Below, in pieces: positions 55,301-64,000 of a stretch of DNA of 64,000 nt. Position 1 is the stretch's first letter. Each line of letters opens with the position of its first letter. The notes beneath the pieces were generated by a model that ran no database searches, was not told the origin of the DNA, and saw only the letters and a program-made list of their open reading frames with translations. Position numbers and translations under genes: made by a program. The DNA is from Symsagittifera roscoffensis. Lineage: Eukaryota; Xenacoelomorpha; Acoela; Convolutidae. The DNA lies in the NCBI RefSeq assembly GCF_963678635.1, contig NC_087062.1, forward strand, positions 100,551,209 through 100,615,208, written 5' to 3'.

Positions 55301-55816
55301 CTGAAACAAATATCAATGTGATGTGGCAACTAAACCGAGAAAACTTGAGCAGATAAACAAAATTCCGATAAATTAAATTTTTCGGAAAAAAATTTCAATT
55401 GCATACATACTGAAACAAAAAATTCCGGCCGGCGAAACAATAAATTCATGCAAAAGCAACGGCGTTACTTCTACGCCAAGTGCTAAGGAACATGGAAGTC
55501 GTTAAGACTCAATAAAAAGCCAGGTGAAAATATAAAAGAAAAATTGTTTATGGGAAAAAATCTAGTTCCCGATTACAAGACACTTGGTTCCGAAATTATG
55601 ATTCGCAAATCCCTAGTACGCACTGACTGAATTGAGCAGTAGTATTGACAGTTGTTCTTTCTACAGAGAGAAGGAGAAGCAACAAATCGTTAATTGCACT
55701 GTTTCTATGAATAATTTAATATTTTGCAAATGAAATACAAAATTTAACTAAATTGATCAAATTATCAAATAGAGATATTGATTATTTTAAATAGCCTTGT
55801 TTGTACAAATTAGCAG
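55301..55816. other. Vang 3' side
   Basis: Should contain the Vang 3' UTR on the minus strand. I see no canonical AATAAA close to the stop codon on that strand, so the polyadenylation site is unassigned. Confidence 0.4.
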
Positions 55817-57366
55817 TTAAACAGAAGTCTCTGAGTCGAGACGCAGCAGGAAAGTGTTTTGATTGGATGTTTCGAAAGAAGCTTCCCGGATATATATGTG
55901 AGGCACCCTTGCCACATACACGATGAGAGAGATGGCTTCTTGTCTCAACTGGAACACGACGTTCTCCTTGATGCCTCGATTGGGGTAGCCCAACTCCGAA
56001 ATCAAATCCCAGCTTTGGATCGGCTTCTGTTCCGCTTCGCTCGTTATCACAGGCCCCGGTTTCAAGTACTTCTCCAGGAAAGCCTTGGGTGTGAAGTCGA
56101 GAGTGAGACAGCGTGCCAGATGGTCGTAAATCGCTTCCTGTGTGTATCGATTCTGCTGGTTAGTTATTTTCAGGTACTTCTGCAATGCTCTTGCCATTGA
56201 GGGAAAAATGGCCCGAGCACTTTCGGATGCATTCATCGGAGGTTTTGGGCCCATTTGAAGTCCGTTTTCGTCGTCTTCAACTCGTTTCAAATGGGAGAAG
56301 GCCTCCTCGGCCGCTACGATCAAGCGCGCTCTTCGCTTTTTCATCCTTCGCTCTAAATCCTGCTCTTCGTAAAAGCGTTCGTTGTGACCTGCATCTCGCT
56401 TGCGAGCAGAGGCCGCTATTATTGCACGTGATTTGTCGATTAAAGCGTTGGCCGCGGAAACCCCCACGGCAGAAGACGCCGCAGCAGTTGGAGGCATGAA
56501 AGAATCGATGTCGTAGAATTTGTACTGCTGCTGCGGACTAGTGACGTGGTGTTTGTTGGCCCTGGCTGCTTTGCCCCCACCCCCACCCCCACTGCTCATC
56601 GACGAAGACAGTATTGCGGCAGGATTGAAGACAGAGAAGTCTTTGTAGTATTGCTGTAGAATCCAACTGGCACAGGATTGGATGCTCATGTGGCCAATGG
56701 TGTAGAAGCGACTTTCGCCATCGGTGTTGCGCACCACCTTTATCACATACTCCGTGTTCAGGTGCATCACTTCAAGGCACACAACAGCAAGGTAGAAAAC
56801 AAACAAGGCACAATCAATAGTACTGTTAGCAAATTGCAGAGTAAAGCTTTGGTCCGTGTTTCTGGGGCTTATGACTTTGACAAGGTAGAAGATCCAGTGG
56901 CACGTGAGAAATAGAAGAGAGAAAAGCAGGAGCAGCAGCCGCACCAGGTGAACTGAGGGCAGAGTGGAGCGGGAAGATCTGAAGAAGACTGCCCAGCAGC
57001 CCACCATCAAAATGAGACTCTTAAACATGATGTTGATGAGAGTGGAGAAGCAGTTGTAAGTACAGGAGAGTTGCTCGCTCCACAGCAGCACGGGAAGTAA
57101 GGCGAAACAAGGCGAACTGATCAACACCAGTGCTATCAACACAACAGAGATGACGGGAGAGAAGCAGCGCTGACAGAAGGTAGGCGAATAGGGATCCATG
57201 TAGATTCCATACTCGCTTTCATCTGGCATGTTCACGTTCGTCTGGTTGGGGTTCAACTTCCGGCACCCCCCGCCATTGTGTCGGGAGGGGAACTCGGACA
57301 GGTTCTCGAGGGAGGAGGACTTGTTGCTCGCACCCGTTAGAACAGTGTCCTTCTCCCACGTGTCTC
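55817..57366 (-). CDS. Vang: Vang exon 4: four membrane segments, Vang domain, ETSV end
   Basis: One 1550-nt exon, acceptor CATTTCAG at 57367, stop TAA at 55819-55817. It carries all four membrane segments and the whole conserved C-terminal domain without interruption. In other animals this part is often split among several exons, so a single large exon may reflect intron loss here. Confidence 0.97.
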
Positions 57367-59119
57367 CTGAAATGGCCAACCATCACTCAAGTCTCTCACT
57401 TTCTTACCACATCTTATGCTACGTTTTCAGTAACGAACAGACTTTTTGCAACGAACAAATAGTTTATCGTTGAAACGATTGCTAAAAAGGTATAACTTAC
57501 TGCAATATATTTGAAAGGATGATTGGGCAACAAATAAAGGAGTGAAAAGCAGAGAGAACTCACCATGTTCAGCCAAGTTTGGGTGGATGTTGGCATTTGC
57601 CATGTTCATCTCTGACATGCCCGGTGAACTCCTCTTAGCAGCTCGAAACCTGTTCTGGTCCTGCACACTAACCTCATTGTTATTTGTTATTATTGCTACA
57701 GTGGTTGGCACTCATCAGCTGCTGATGTTGAGGAGGAAAGCTCAGTGGGAGAAGTTGTTGGCCTCCGTTTAACCTGTTTGCATTGTTGTTATTTACACTC
57801 ATCAAATTGGCATTGGGCATGTGTAAGTTATTGTTGTTATTGTTATTGTTCAGAGCTTTCTGCGTATGTTGTTGGCTGCAATTGTTTGTAGAAGACGGGG
57901 GCACATTTCTGTGGCGCAAGGAGAGCACGGGGTGGTGTTGGTTTAGAGGAGGCAGCGGCGGCGACTGCATCGCACTGCTATCCGATTGGTCTGTGAATTC
58001 ACTGTCGCTCTTGTACATGGTGTACTGAACTCCCCCGTTCGCCATGTGGGCTTTGTTGTTGGCCATCATTGACGTCAGCTTCTTCTTGTCAAATCTGTTC
58101 CACAAACACAGTACTCATTTTGCTACAGCAAAAAAAAACTGTACGTCAACAGGAAAAAAAAAACATTTAAGATACAGTTTAATGTTTGATGTAATTGTTC
58201 CGACCATTGAAAATAGGGAGGAACTTTGTATTAATTTTTTCCTACGCAAAATCAGATACCGCAAATAATCATCGGAATGGGTCGAGTGATACATCATATT
58301 AAAGCGCTTTCAGTCTTGATTCGAGCGAAACTTTAAAAATTTCAAAAATTGTCTCAGTATGGAGAAAAACAGGTTTTGAATTTTTGATTTTCGTCGAAAT
58401 TCGAGCTAATAAAGCGAGCGAGCAGGCTTACAAAAAACTTATTTATGCTTAATCCAAGCCGTGGAAATTTAATTTAACACGATTTAGGTTAGTTTTTGAA
58501 ATTTTTTCCGATTGTTTATTGTTTTTCTAGTCATTTTCGACAAAAAAATCCGTAACAATTTGCCAATTATACTATGAATTTGGAATATGCATAAGTTCTA
58601 CTTTTTCGTTCAGATCCTTCCATCGCACAACTGGCTATCGTTGGTACGTGTAAGCTACAAGAGAAAACTAATCAATGCTAAGTAATGCTTTAATATGAAT
58701 TTATAATTGAAAGGTGTGTGCCTGTGTCGAGAACTTGGGCCGTTGGCTGCTGCTCGATTGTGAGGGCGGGCTGTGAAGTGGTGCTGCGAAGACATCTCGA
58801 TGTACCCTCGCGTCATGTCCCTGCCAGCACCGCCCCCTTGTGATGGGGCAGCTGGCGGGGGGAGGGGCAGGAGCGGAGAAGGTGGGCTTTGTGTGGTAGG
58901 CGTGTGCTGCTGGTGGTGCTGCTGGTGTTGTCTGTGGTGGAACCTGTGACGATGGAAGCTGCGTCTTTGTGGCTCGTCGTCGCTGTAATAGGACTGACTC
59001 AAGTCACGACTGGCGTGTGCCTGTGCAGCCGACAACAATGGTCTCTGTGAGTTCACAGTGCCCGTGTAAGATGCACTGCTCCTCTGACTGCGGAAACTTC
59101 TCTCGGAACAGGTGTCCAT
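55817..59119 (-). CDS. Vang: Vang/Strabismus (VANGL) planar cell polarity membrane protein, complete, 4 exons
   Basis: Vang is a core planar cell polarity component: a four-pass plasma-membrane protein that works with Prickle opposite Frizzled/Dishevelled. Model: 59119-58806, 58094-57797, 57660-57564, 57366-55817, all phases consistent, about 752 residues against roughly 520-590 in flies and vertebrates. The start MDT matches vertebrate VANGL. Residues about 1-300 are a long polar N-terminus with His/Gln-rich and poly-Asn runs. Membrane segments lie near residues 308-332, 343-365, 375-400 and 416-436. The cytoplasmic C-terminal domain has the hallmarks SRFYTIGHMSIQ, RKRDAGHNERFYEE, KKRRARLIVAAEEAFSHLKR and FTPKAFLEKYL. 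The protein ends in ETSV, the family's PDZ ligand. A Gly/Ala-rich insertion sits between the GHMSIQ and RKRD blocks. Exon 4 is very secure; the exon 1-2 and 2-3 junctions are less so. Confidence 0.96.
57564..57660 (-). CDS. Vang: Vang exon 3
   Basis: A 97-nt exon after acceptor TTAGTGTGCAG, coding DQNRFRAAKRSSPGMSEM through NLAEH, with donor CATG|GTGAGT at 57563. Its phase 1 joins exon 4 to make Gly, giving EHG|DTWEKDTVLTG, which parallels DDNWGETTTVVTG in human VANGL. Confidence 0.8.
57797..58094 (-). CDS. Vang: Vang exon 2: Asn/Gln-rich N-terminal segment
   Basis: Reads FDKKKLTSMMANNKAHMANG, then SDSEFTDQSDSS, then poly-Asn and Asn-rich sequence. The acceptor GGAACAG at 58095 has a weak pyrimidine tract. 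The donor AGT|GTAAAT at 57796 gives phase 0; an alternative, CAG|GTTAAA about 20 nt further 3', would need a different acceptor for exon 3. Confidence 0.65.
58170..58640 (-). repeat. Family E copy inside Vang intron 1
   Basis: Reverse complement of the 42400-42700 sequence (for example GCTTTCAGTCTTGATTCGAG). It fills most of the intron between Vang exons 1 and 2. Confidence 0.7.
58806..59119 (-). CDS. Vang: Vang exon 1: cytoplasmic N-terminus
   Basis: Starts MDTCSERSFRSQRSSASYTG and contains a His/Gln/Arg-rich run (HRHRFHHRQHQQHHQQH) and a Pro/Gly-rich stretch. The donor chosen is GG|GTACAT at 58805, because its phase 2 fits exon 2 (GG plus A makes Gly). The frame stays open to 58655, so a donor further downstream cannot be excluded. 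Confidence 0.75.
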
Positions 59120-59936
59120 TATTGAAGCTTCTTGTCCGCTTCCTCTTTATTTTCTTTCCTCTTGAACAACGATCGATGATGGCAGTGGCGACTGTTGATA
59201 GTCAATCAGCCAGCAACTTGAGCGACCAAAATATAAAAAAGATAGAGATGATAGTTGGCATGCGCATCGTGCAACAGTTGAGTTGACTCCGTATAGCTGC
59301 CGTATTATTTACAATTGGGGGCTGGGAGATGAGATTCGAAGCTCTGCAAGCCTTTGTGGAGACTTCCCTTTGACGTGTGAAGGAGGCTGCTATAAAAAAG
59401 GCACTCGCTTCTTCTTTCCAGTCGTCTGCTCCGACGGCATAACGGGGCGAGAGTAAATTTTATTGGGCTGCAAACATCAAAAGGCGCAACTTTTTATCCC
59501 TGACAAGGCCAATTGGGGATGAAAGAAAGCAGCGGCACACATCAGCGACTGCGGGAGAAGGAGAGCAGAGGTGAACAAGAGAGCCCATTCATTTATATAC
59601 ACAACTGAAATTTCAACTCATAAGTTAGAGCCGCGTCGTTACTATTTAGTTGTTGTTTTCACAAGAAGAAAGAGACGGCGGCAGTGGTTGAGACAGATAA
59701 AAGGAAAGGACAGTCGGAGGATAAGAGAGGAGAGGGGGAGAGGAGAGGAGAGAAGGAAGAAAGAAGGCAAAAGAAAGTAAAGAGAAGAAAAGAAAATAAA
59801 ATAAAAGAAAGAAACAAGGACCCAGTCTGAGGAGAGTCACGTGTTAATATTAGCCCTTAATGGTAAAGTGGGATCTAAGAGACGGTTTGTGAAAATAAAC
59901 TGCAACATATCAATACTGGCGTGGACATTTAGGGAA
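59120..59936. promoter_or_regulatory. Vang upstream region with a plus-strand TATA-like box and a purine tract
   Basis: TATAAAAAA at about 59391-59399 is on the plus strand, pointing away from Vang, and is followed about 30 bp later by a pyrimidine-rich TTCTTTCCAGTC. 59700-59815 is almost all A and G on the plus strand. The region is less AT-rich than average and may hold Vang's promoter and a divergent start. This is inference. Confidence 0.3.
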
Positions 59937-60164
59937 TTAGCTGGCTGGCTTCTTATTCATTCCTCCTTGGCAGCAGCAGCAGGGGAGGCAGGAAAGGAAG
60001 AAAAGAAAGCACACGGCGCTCAACAGCACCAGACCAGTTGCAAATGCCAACAGAACAACCCAAGTGCCTTCCAAATCTTTTATTTCCTCACTTGGCAAAA
60101 CATTCCAGCCAGTCGTGTTCACACCAATATCCCTTTTTGTTGCCACTTTCGAATAAATGCGCAA
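59937..60164 (-). CDS. Possible exon of an unidentified single-pass membrane protein
   Basis: Open frame ending in TAA, reading VNTTGWNVLPSEEIKDLEG, then a strong hydrophobic segment of about 22 residues and then a cysteine cluster CLPCCCC, followed by a short basic tail NKKPAS. The pattern is an outside N-glycosylation site (NTT), one membrane span and juxtamembrane cysteines that could be palmitoylated. It could be the last exon of a minus-strand gene upstream of Vang. The 5' splice edge is unclear and no family is recognised. The plus-strand frame over the same place is probably its shadow. Confidence 0.35.
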   Translation of the reverse strand: MRIYSKVATKRDIGVNTTGWNVLPSEEIKDLEGTWVVLLAFATGLVLLSAVCFLFFLSCLPCCCCQGGMNKKPAS

Positions 60165-60539
60165 TATTTATCCTTGGGGTCCTTTTTATTGGGAAGCGAT
60201 CCAAATAATAACTTTTACCAAACGACAACTTATTGGATAAAAATTCCAAAACTTCCGATGACAACCGAGGATTCTTTAATAAAATTTTTAACGGGCTTAA
60301 AACAATCCAAGTCTCTTTTCCACATTCTCCCCACCTTTCAAAGTGTCGATTTTTATGTTTGTTTTAATTGTTATTACGGCTAAATGCGTGATGTTACGAA
60401 GTGAAGTATGAAGAACAAATCTGTTCACAGTTGTCAGATAGTTCACCATGTCTGATTTCTTAACATTATGGCAACAAAAATTAAGCTTTTAAAAGTTGAA
60501 TTTGAAGACAGGAAGCTGGAAAAGAGCTCAATCCAAGTT

Positions 60540-61170
60540 GTGCTCCGACTTTCGAAGAAAGTGCCGGAATCTTTGTGCTCGGGGTGGTTTATTTCTCCAG
60601 ACAAATTTCGACTTTTTAACTAGCTATTTTTGACATAATTTTTAGATCAATCGAAAAATATTGTTGTCTTGAAAATAAAAAGATATTTCACCTGTGATCA
60701 ATTTTTTTAAAGTTATGGGGGTTTAAAGATTGCCAATTTGGGAAATAAACACCTGATATATTTCGCGATATAAACGCGTATTAACAAATGGTTATACAGT
60801 GCTGATTTAAATTATCCAGACAAAACTAACCAAATTTGAATTTTCGAACGCGTTTTACTCAAATTGGGTTTAGATTAGACATAACGTGAAGAAAACAAAA
60901 GTTGCTTAGAATAAAAATGATGCAATTTTTTTTTGAAATTCTCAACCAAATAATTTTACACCATAAAAGGATCAATTTGGCTTTTATTCCGAGCCAACAA
61001 AGTTCTAGAAGGGCAAAACTTCGCGTGATCGGTCGTACTAAGTTTGTGCATTTCAAACTTTCACACTAGATGTTTGATATTGATCTTATGGGTTTTCAAA
61101 ATTTTCTTTAGCAACAACTATTCAACACAAGGGCAGTCGGAACAATCTTGATTTACAAGCAGTCTGGTTA
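60540..61170. mobile_element. Half copy of the 28414-30123 foldback element
   Basis: 60560-60790 matches 29735-29960 (TGTGCTCGGGGTGG, TTTCTCCAGACAAA, GACTTTTTAACTAGC, TATTTCACCTGTGATCA). 61130-61165 keeps the outer end (GGCAGTCGGAACAATC...CAAGCAGTCT). The middle is diverged or interrupted. Confidence 0.68.
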
Positions 61171-61850
61171 GAAATTGAAAAGCGAAACAACCATCATACT
61201 CAATCAGTCGTTTTGAAATACTCAAACTAAAATAAAGATATTTTGATTTTTTTTCTCAGGGGAGGCTGCGATCTTGTTAACTACTAGCCCCCGCAGGTAC
61301 CATCTATCGAATTTACCCACTATTAAGACAGAACTGAACAATTAAGCATATGTGAACGCTTTCTATCTTGTAACGAATCAGACGCATTTGTGAGGGCAAA
61401 AATTTAACAAGATGCAAGAGCTAATAATTATTATTTTCTTAAAATGAAAAATCAAACAGGTAAAAAGGATGAAAATTCAGTTTGAATTCGAAGAAGAAAA
61501 AAGAACTGTGACTTCAGAATGATTGCTTTGGGACTTTTCGTTTCAGCTTAGTAATTCAGCCGAGCCTGACTACCGACAGACACGAAATAGTTGCAGACAT
61601 GTGTGGCAATTTGGTGAGAGTTTTTATCAAAATAAGCAGTTTTGAGGGGTTGTTTGCCTAACTATGTATTGAGAAGTAGTGCGTGCAGCAAATAGACAAG
61701 TGTGTAAAACAGTGCAAAGTGGACGGGGGGGCGGCAATGGGTCTGGTTGGAGAACTGTTTTGATGTCAGCCGCTGGGGAGGAAATACACACTTGGAGCTT
61801 CTCTGTTTTCGCTGCTCAACTCAAAGCTACCGGCTAATTAGGAAGTGTAA
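61171..61850. other. Stretch with no recognised gene
   Basis: Mixed composition, GC-richer from 61560. Could be upstream of the possible exon at 61851. Confidence 0.4.
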
Positions 61851-61966
61851 ATGGAAACAAAGACTGTTTTCAACCCAGCCGCAACCTCGCGCTTCATTAC
61901 TCCTAGTCAAACAAGTTCTTTGAAATCAGGGGCTCCTCAAATTCCACCAGGAAAACATCAAAACGT
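61851..61966 (+). CDS. Possible first exon, unidentified
   Basis: Starts METKTVFNPAATSRFITPSQ and reaches a donor-like AAC|GTGAGG at 61966/61967. The frame remains open to 62054 if unspliced. GC content is higher than in the neighbourhood. No family recognised and no second exon found, so this is weak. Confidence 0.25.
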
Positions 61967-62054
61967 GAGGAGCGGATATTGCATTTCCAGTGGGCGAGCG
62001 GCTCCTGAAAACAAGCAAGTCACGCCAAATGCTACAACCATACCATTGGTATAA

Positions 62055-63400
62055 TGTTGGCGCAGTTTAGATTTGAAAAATAAGGCGGCATTTAGCTCAG
62101 CTAAGATGAGCAGAGCGCAGTCAAACACGAGGAGAGCATACACGCCACATCAAAAACACCATATTTAATAAATTATCTGTAGTAATAGCAGTAGCAGCAC
62201 CATCATTCGAAGTGAAACGGAAGCAAAACTACGCGACCTTTGACAAAGTGGCCAATTTGAAAAAATAAAATTAACACCAATTATCTCTCAATACTGGCAA
62301 GTTGTGCCAAATGAAAACAGTAATGAGGAAAAGCAGACGGGGGATCTAATTGCCATCCCCCTTATTGAAAAAGGACAAGAAATTAAGTGAAGGATCAATA
62401 TTCAAAACACACGTATACGTATGCCCAACCAGATAATGATTAGACCGGTATACGTGTGGAGGGATACTCGTGCCCAGTTATCACAACAAGACTGCTGTGG
62501 CTGAGCGCCATTTTATAGTAGCCTTCTAAGTCCACTCACTCTTACCCGGTTAATCAATGAAAAACAGAACATCTTTCACACCACTTGTTCTCCACACTGC
62601 CAACTTTAGGACACATGGTTTTGGAATGACGCCAACACTGAACGGGTTTTATTCATATCACACCTCAGTCCATACCCGGCATTTTCTTTGAGGCTCCAAA
62701 ATTGTGTGAGAAACTCCATAGGTCACATAAGCTACGCTAACTGCAATAACACTCATTGAATAAGCATATCATTAAGATCGAAACTAACAATATGAACTGA
62801 AATTTAAAAAAAAAGAATCAGGAAAAAAACAAGTGGAATTTTAAAAAGGTAGCAAATAGCACACAAAGTTACGAACATAAAAAAGACGTTTTTTTTTCTT
62901 TTAAATTTCAACATTTTTTGGTCGCGGTATGATGAGAGAATCTGAACGAGAAGCTAGAACTTCGATATTAATAGTAAATTAGGTACATTAAACAAATAAA
63001 TCCTCGTCAAAAATAGATAAATTTAAGCAAGGATTGCCGGTTGCAATGTAAGTGGCACAGAATATTCCAACCAGATTCATAAAAAAAAATTTTCTTCATA
63101 TTAGTGTCGTTTTATTATTCATAATGCGATGAGAAAACTACACAAACGCGTAGAAAGTTAGCTAATTAGATATAAACGTTGGCTTCAAAAAACGAGTATC
63201 AGACAAAAAAATGTATGTAGAAAAAAAAACAATATTAGAAAACAAAAATTTCAATTTTTTGAGAAAATTTTTATGGCCGAAAAAGCGCTTACCCAAATAC
63301 ACAGTTCTTTCACATTGTCAATAGTCGGAACAAAAAAAATTTTTTCCATTGAAATTTCGACTTAAAAACGTTTTCACCAAAAAAGCTTGAAATTAAAAAA
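62055..63400. other. Non-coding end region with one hairpin
   Basis: CACACGTATAC at 62408-62418 pairs exactly with GTATACGTGTG at 62448-62458. 63040-63140 is related to 41715-41850. No gene seen. Confidence 0.5.
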
Positions 63401-63780
63401 CAACTAATTCTACTGAATAAAAACTAAGCTTTCAAGGCCTAACTTGATTTTCAAGAGGACTAATCATAAGCTTATAATAAACCTACTATAAGTCAATTAT
63501 ATTCCCTTTCTTCGCTCGAAATAGACAAAATATCAAAGAATTTCAGGCCGGTTTTTTCTCGACAAAACTTTTTTTTAGAAATTTTTAAATGTCGTTCACA
63601 TCACGACGGAAAGAATTTTATTTGGGGCACCTGATATATTGGGGCACCTGATTTCGCGTGTTAAAGAAAAGAACTAAAACAAACCCGGACTAAAACAAAA
63701 TCGAAGACAGAGTTCCTAACACCCGTTTTTATTGGTCGGAACATAATCTCTTTTCTCTGATTGTGGGCAGAGGGACTGGA
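63401..63780 (+). repeat. Dispersed repeat family E
   Basis: Matches 42390-42700: CTCGAAATA.GCAAAA-like start, GGCCGGTTTTTTCTCGACAA, GGGGCACCTGATTTCGCGTG. Confidence 0.65.
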
Positions 63781-64000
63781 AAACAGCTCAGAATAAATTA
63801 TAAAAAAGCAAGTAAGAAAATCATGTCTCTAGCATCGAATGGATGGACTGCTGCAAGCAATAAAAATAATTGTAGCATGAAATTGATGGACCGCTGTAAT
63901 TAAACAGCGAAATTAATGTTACTTTAACAATAACTACCAAGTTATGCAGTTTTGCAAATAATTTAATGGTGCTTTACTAGAGAAATCAACTAGCCAGTCA

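Noticed and set aside
55859-56499. Plus-strand frames of about 100 codons
   Set aside because: Antisense to Vang exon 4.
59841-60383. 180-codon open frame on the plus strand
   Set aside because: Composition changes along its length, no family is recognised, and the minus strand over part of it gives a more coherent membrane-protein end. Kept as unlikely.

Overview
This is a low-GC, intron-rich and repeat-dense animal nuclear window. Two conserved animal genes with spliced exons are recognisable, both on the minus strand, and the rest is introns and intergenic DNA filled with transposon remnants and diverged tandem arrays. Both encoded proteins match animal families (Vang/Strabismus and BLTP1/Tweek) but are diverged from the vertebrate forms, so an invertebrate metazoan is likely. 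The sequence does not let me place it in a phylum.

Layout. Positions 1-6318 hold no recognised gene, apart from one unexplained 95-codon ORF (2834-3121), and include copies of an older repeat. Positions 6319-12465 are a degraded Ty3/Gypsy-like LTR retrotransposon: two 218-bp TG...CA LTRs, a primer-binding-site-like sequence, gag with zinc knuckles, protease, reverse transcriptase (RT), RNase H, DD35E integrase and a basic tail ORF. About 5.3 kb of it, from mid-pol through the 3' LTR and 3' flank, is duplicated in tandem (units 8034-13338 and 13353-18645). Positions 18646-22698 are tandem-array and low-complexity DNA.

From 22699 to 49455 lie the first eight exons (minus strand) of a BLTP1/Tweek/KIAA1109 homologue: an N-terminal membrane anchor followed by the start of the lipid-transfer chain. 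The gene continues beyond the last exon I could find, so the rest is below 22699 or outside the window. Its introns hold hAT-type MITEs (short non-autonomous DNA transposons) with 7-8 bp target-site duplications (TSDs), a MITE with a perfect 29-bp inverted repeat, a 1.7-kb inverted-repeat element, a 2.28-kb tandem duplication (35562-40117) and several families of diverged 110-200 bp tandem repeats.

From 55817 to 59119 lies a complete four-exon Vang/VANGL gene (about 752 residues, four membrane segments, C-terminal ETSV). The two genes share a strand and are about 6.4 kb apart. Vang acts in planar cell polarity and BLTP1 in inter-membrane lipid transfer; nothing in the sequence shows that they work together. 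Positions 59120-64000 hold a TATA-like box, a purine tract, one possible membrane-protein exon (59937-60164, minus), one possible first exon (61851-61966, plus) and more repeats.

All splice sites, homologies and repeat relations were read by eye. Exon edges marked as uncertain have at least one reasonable alternative.
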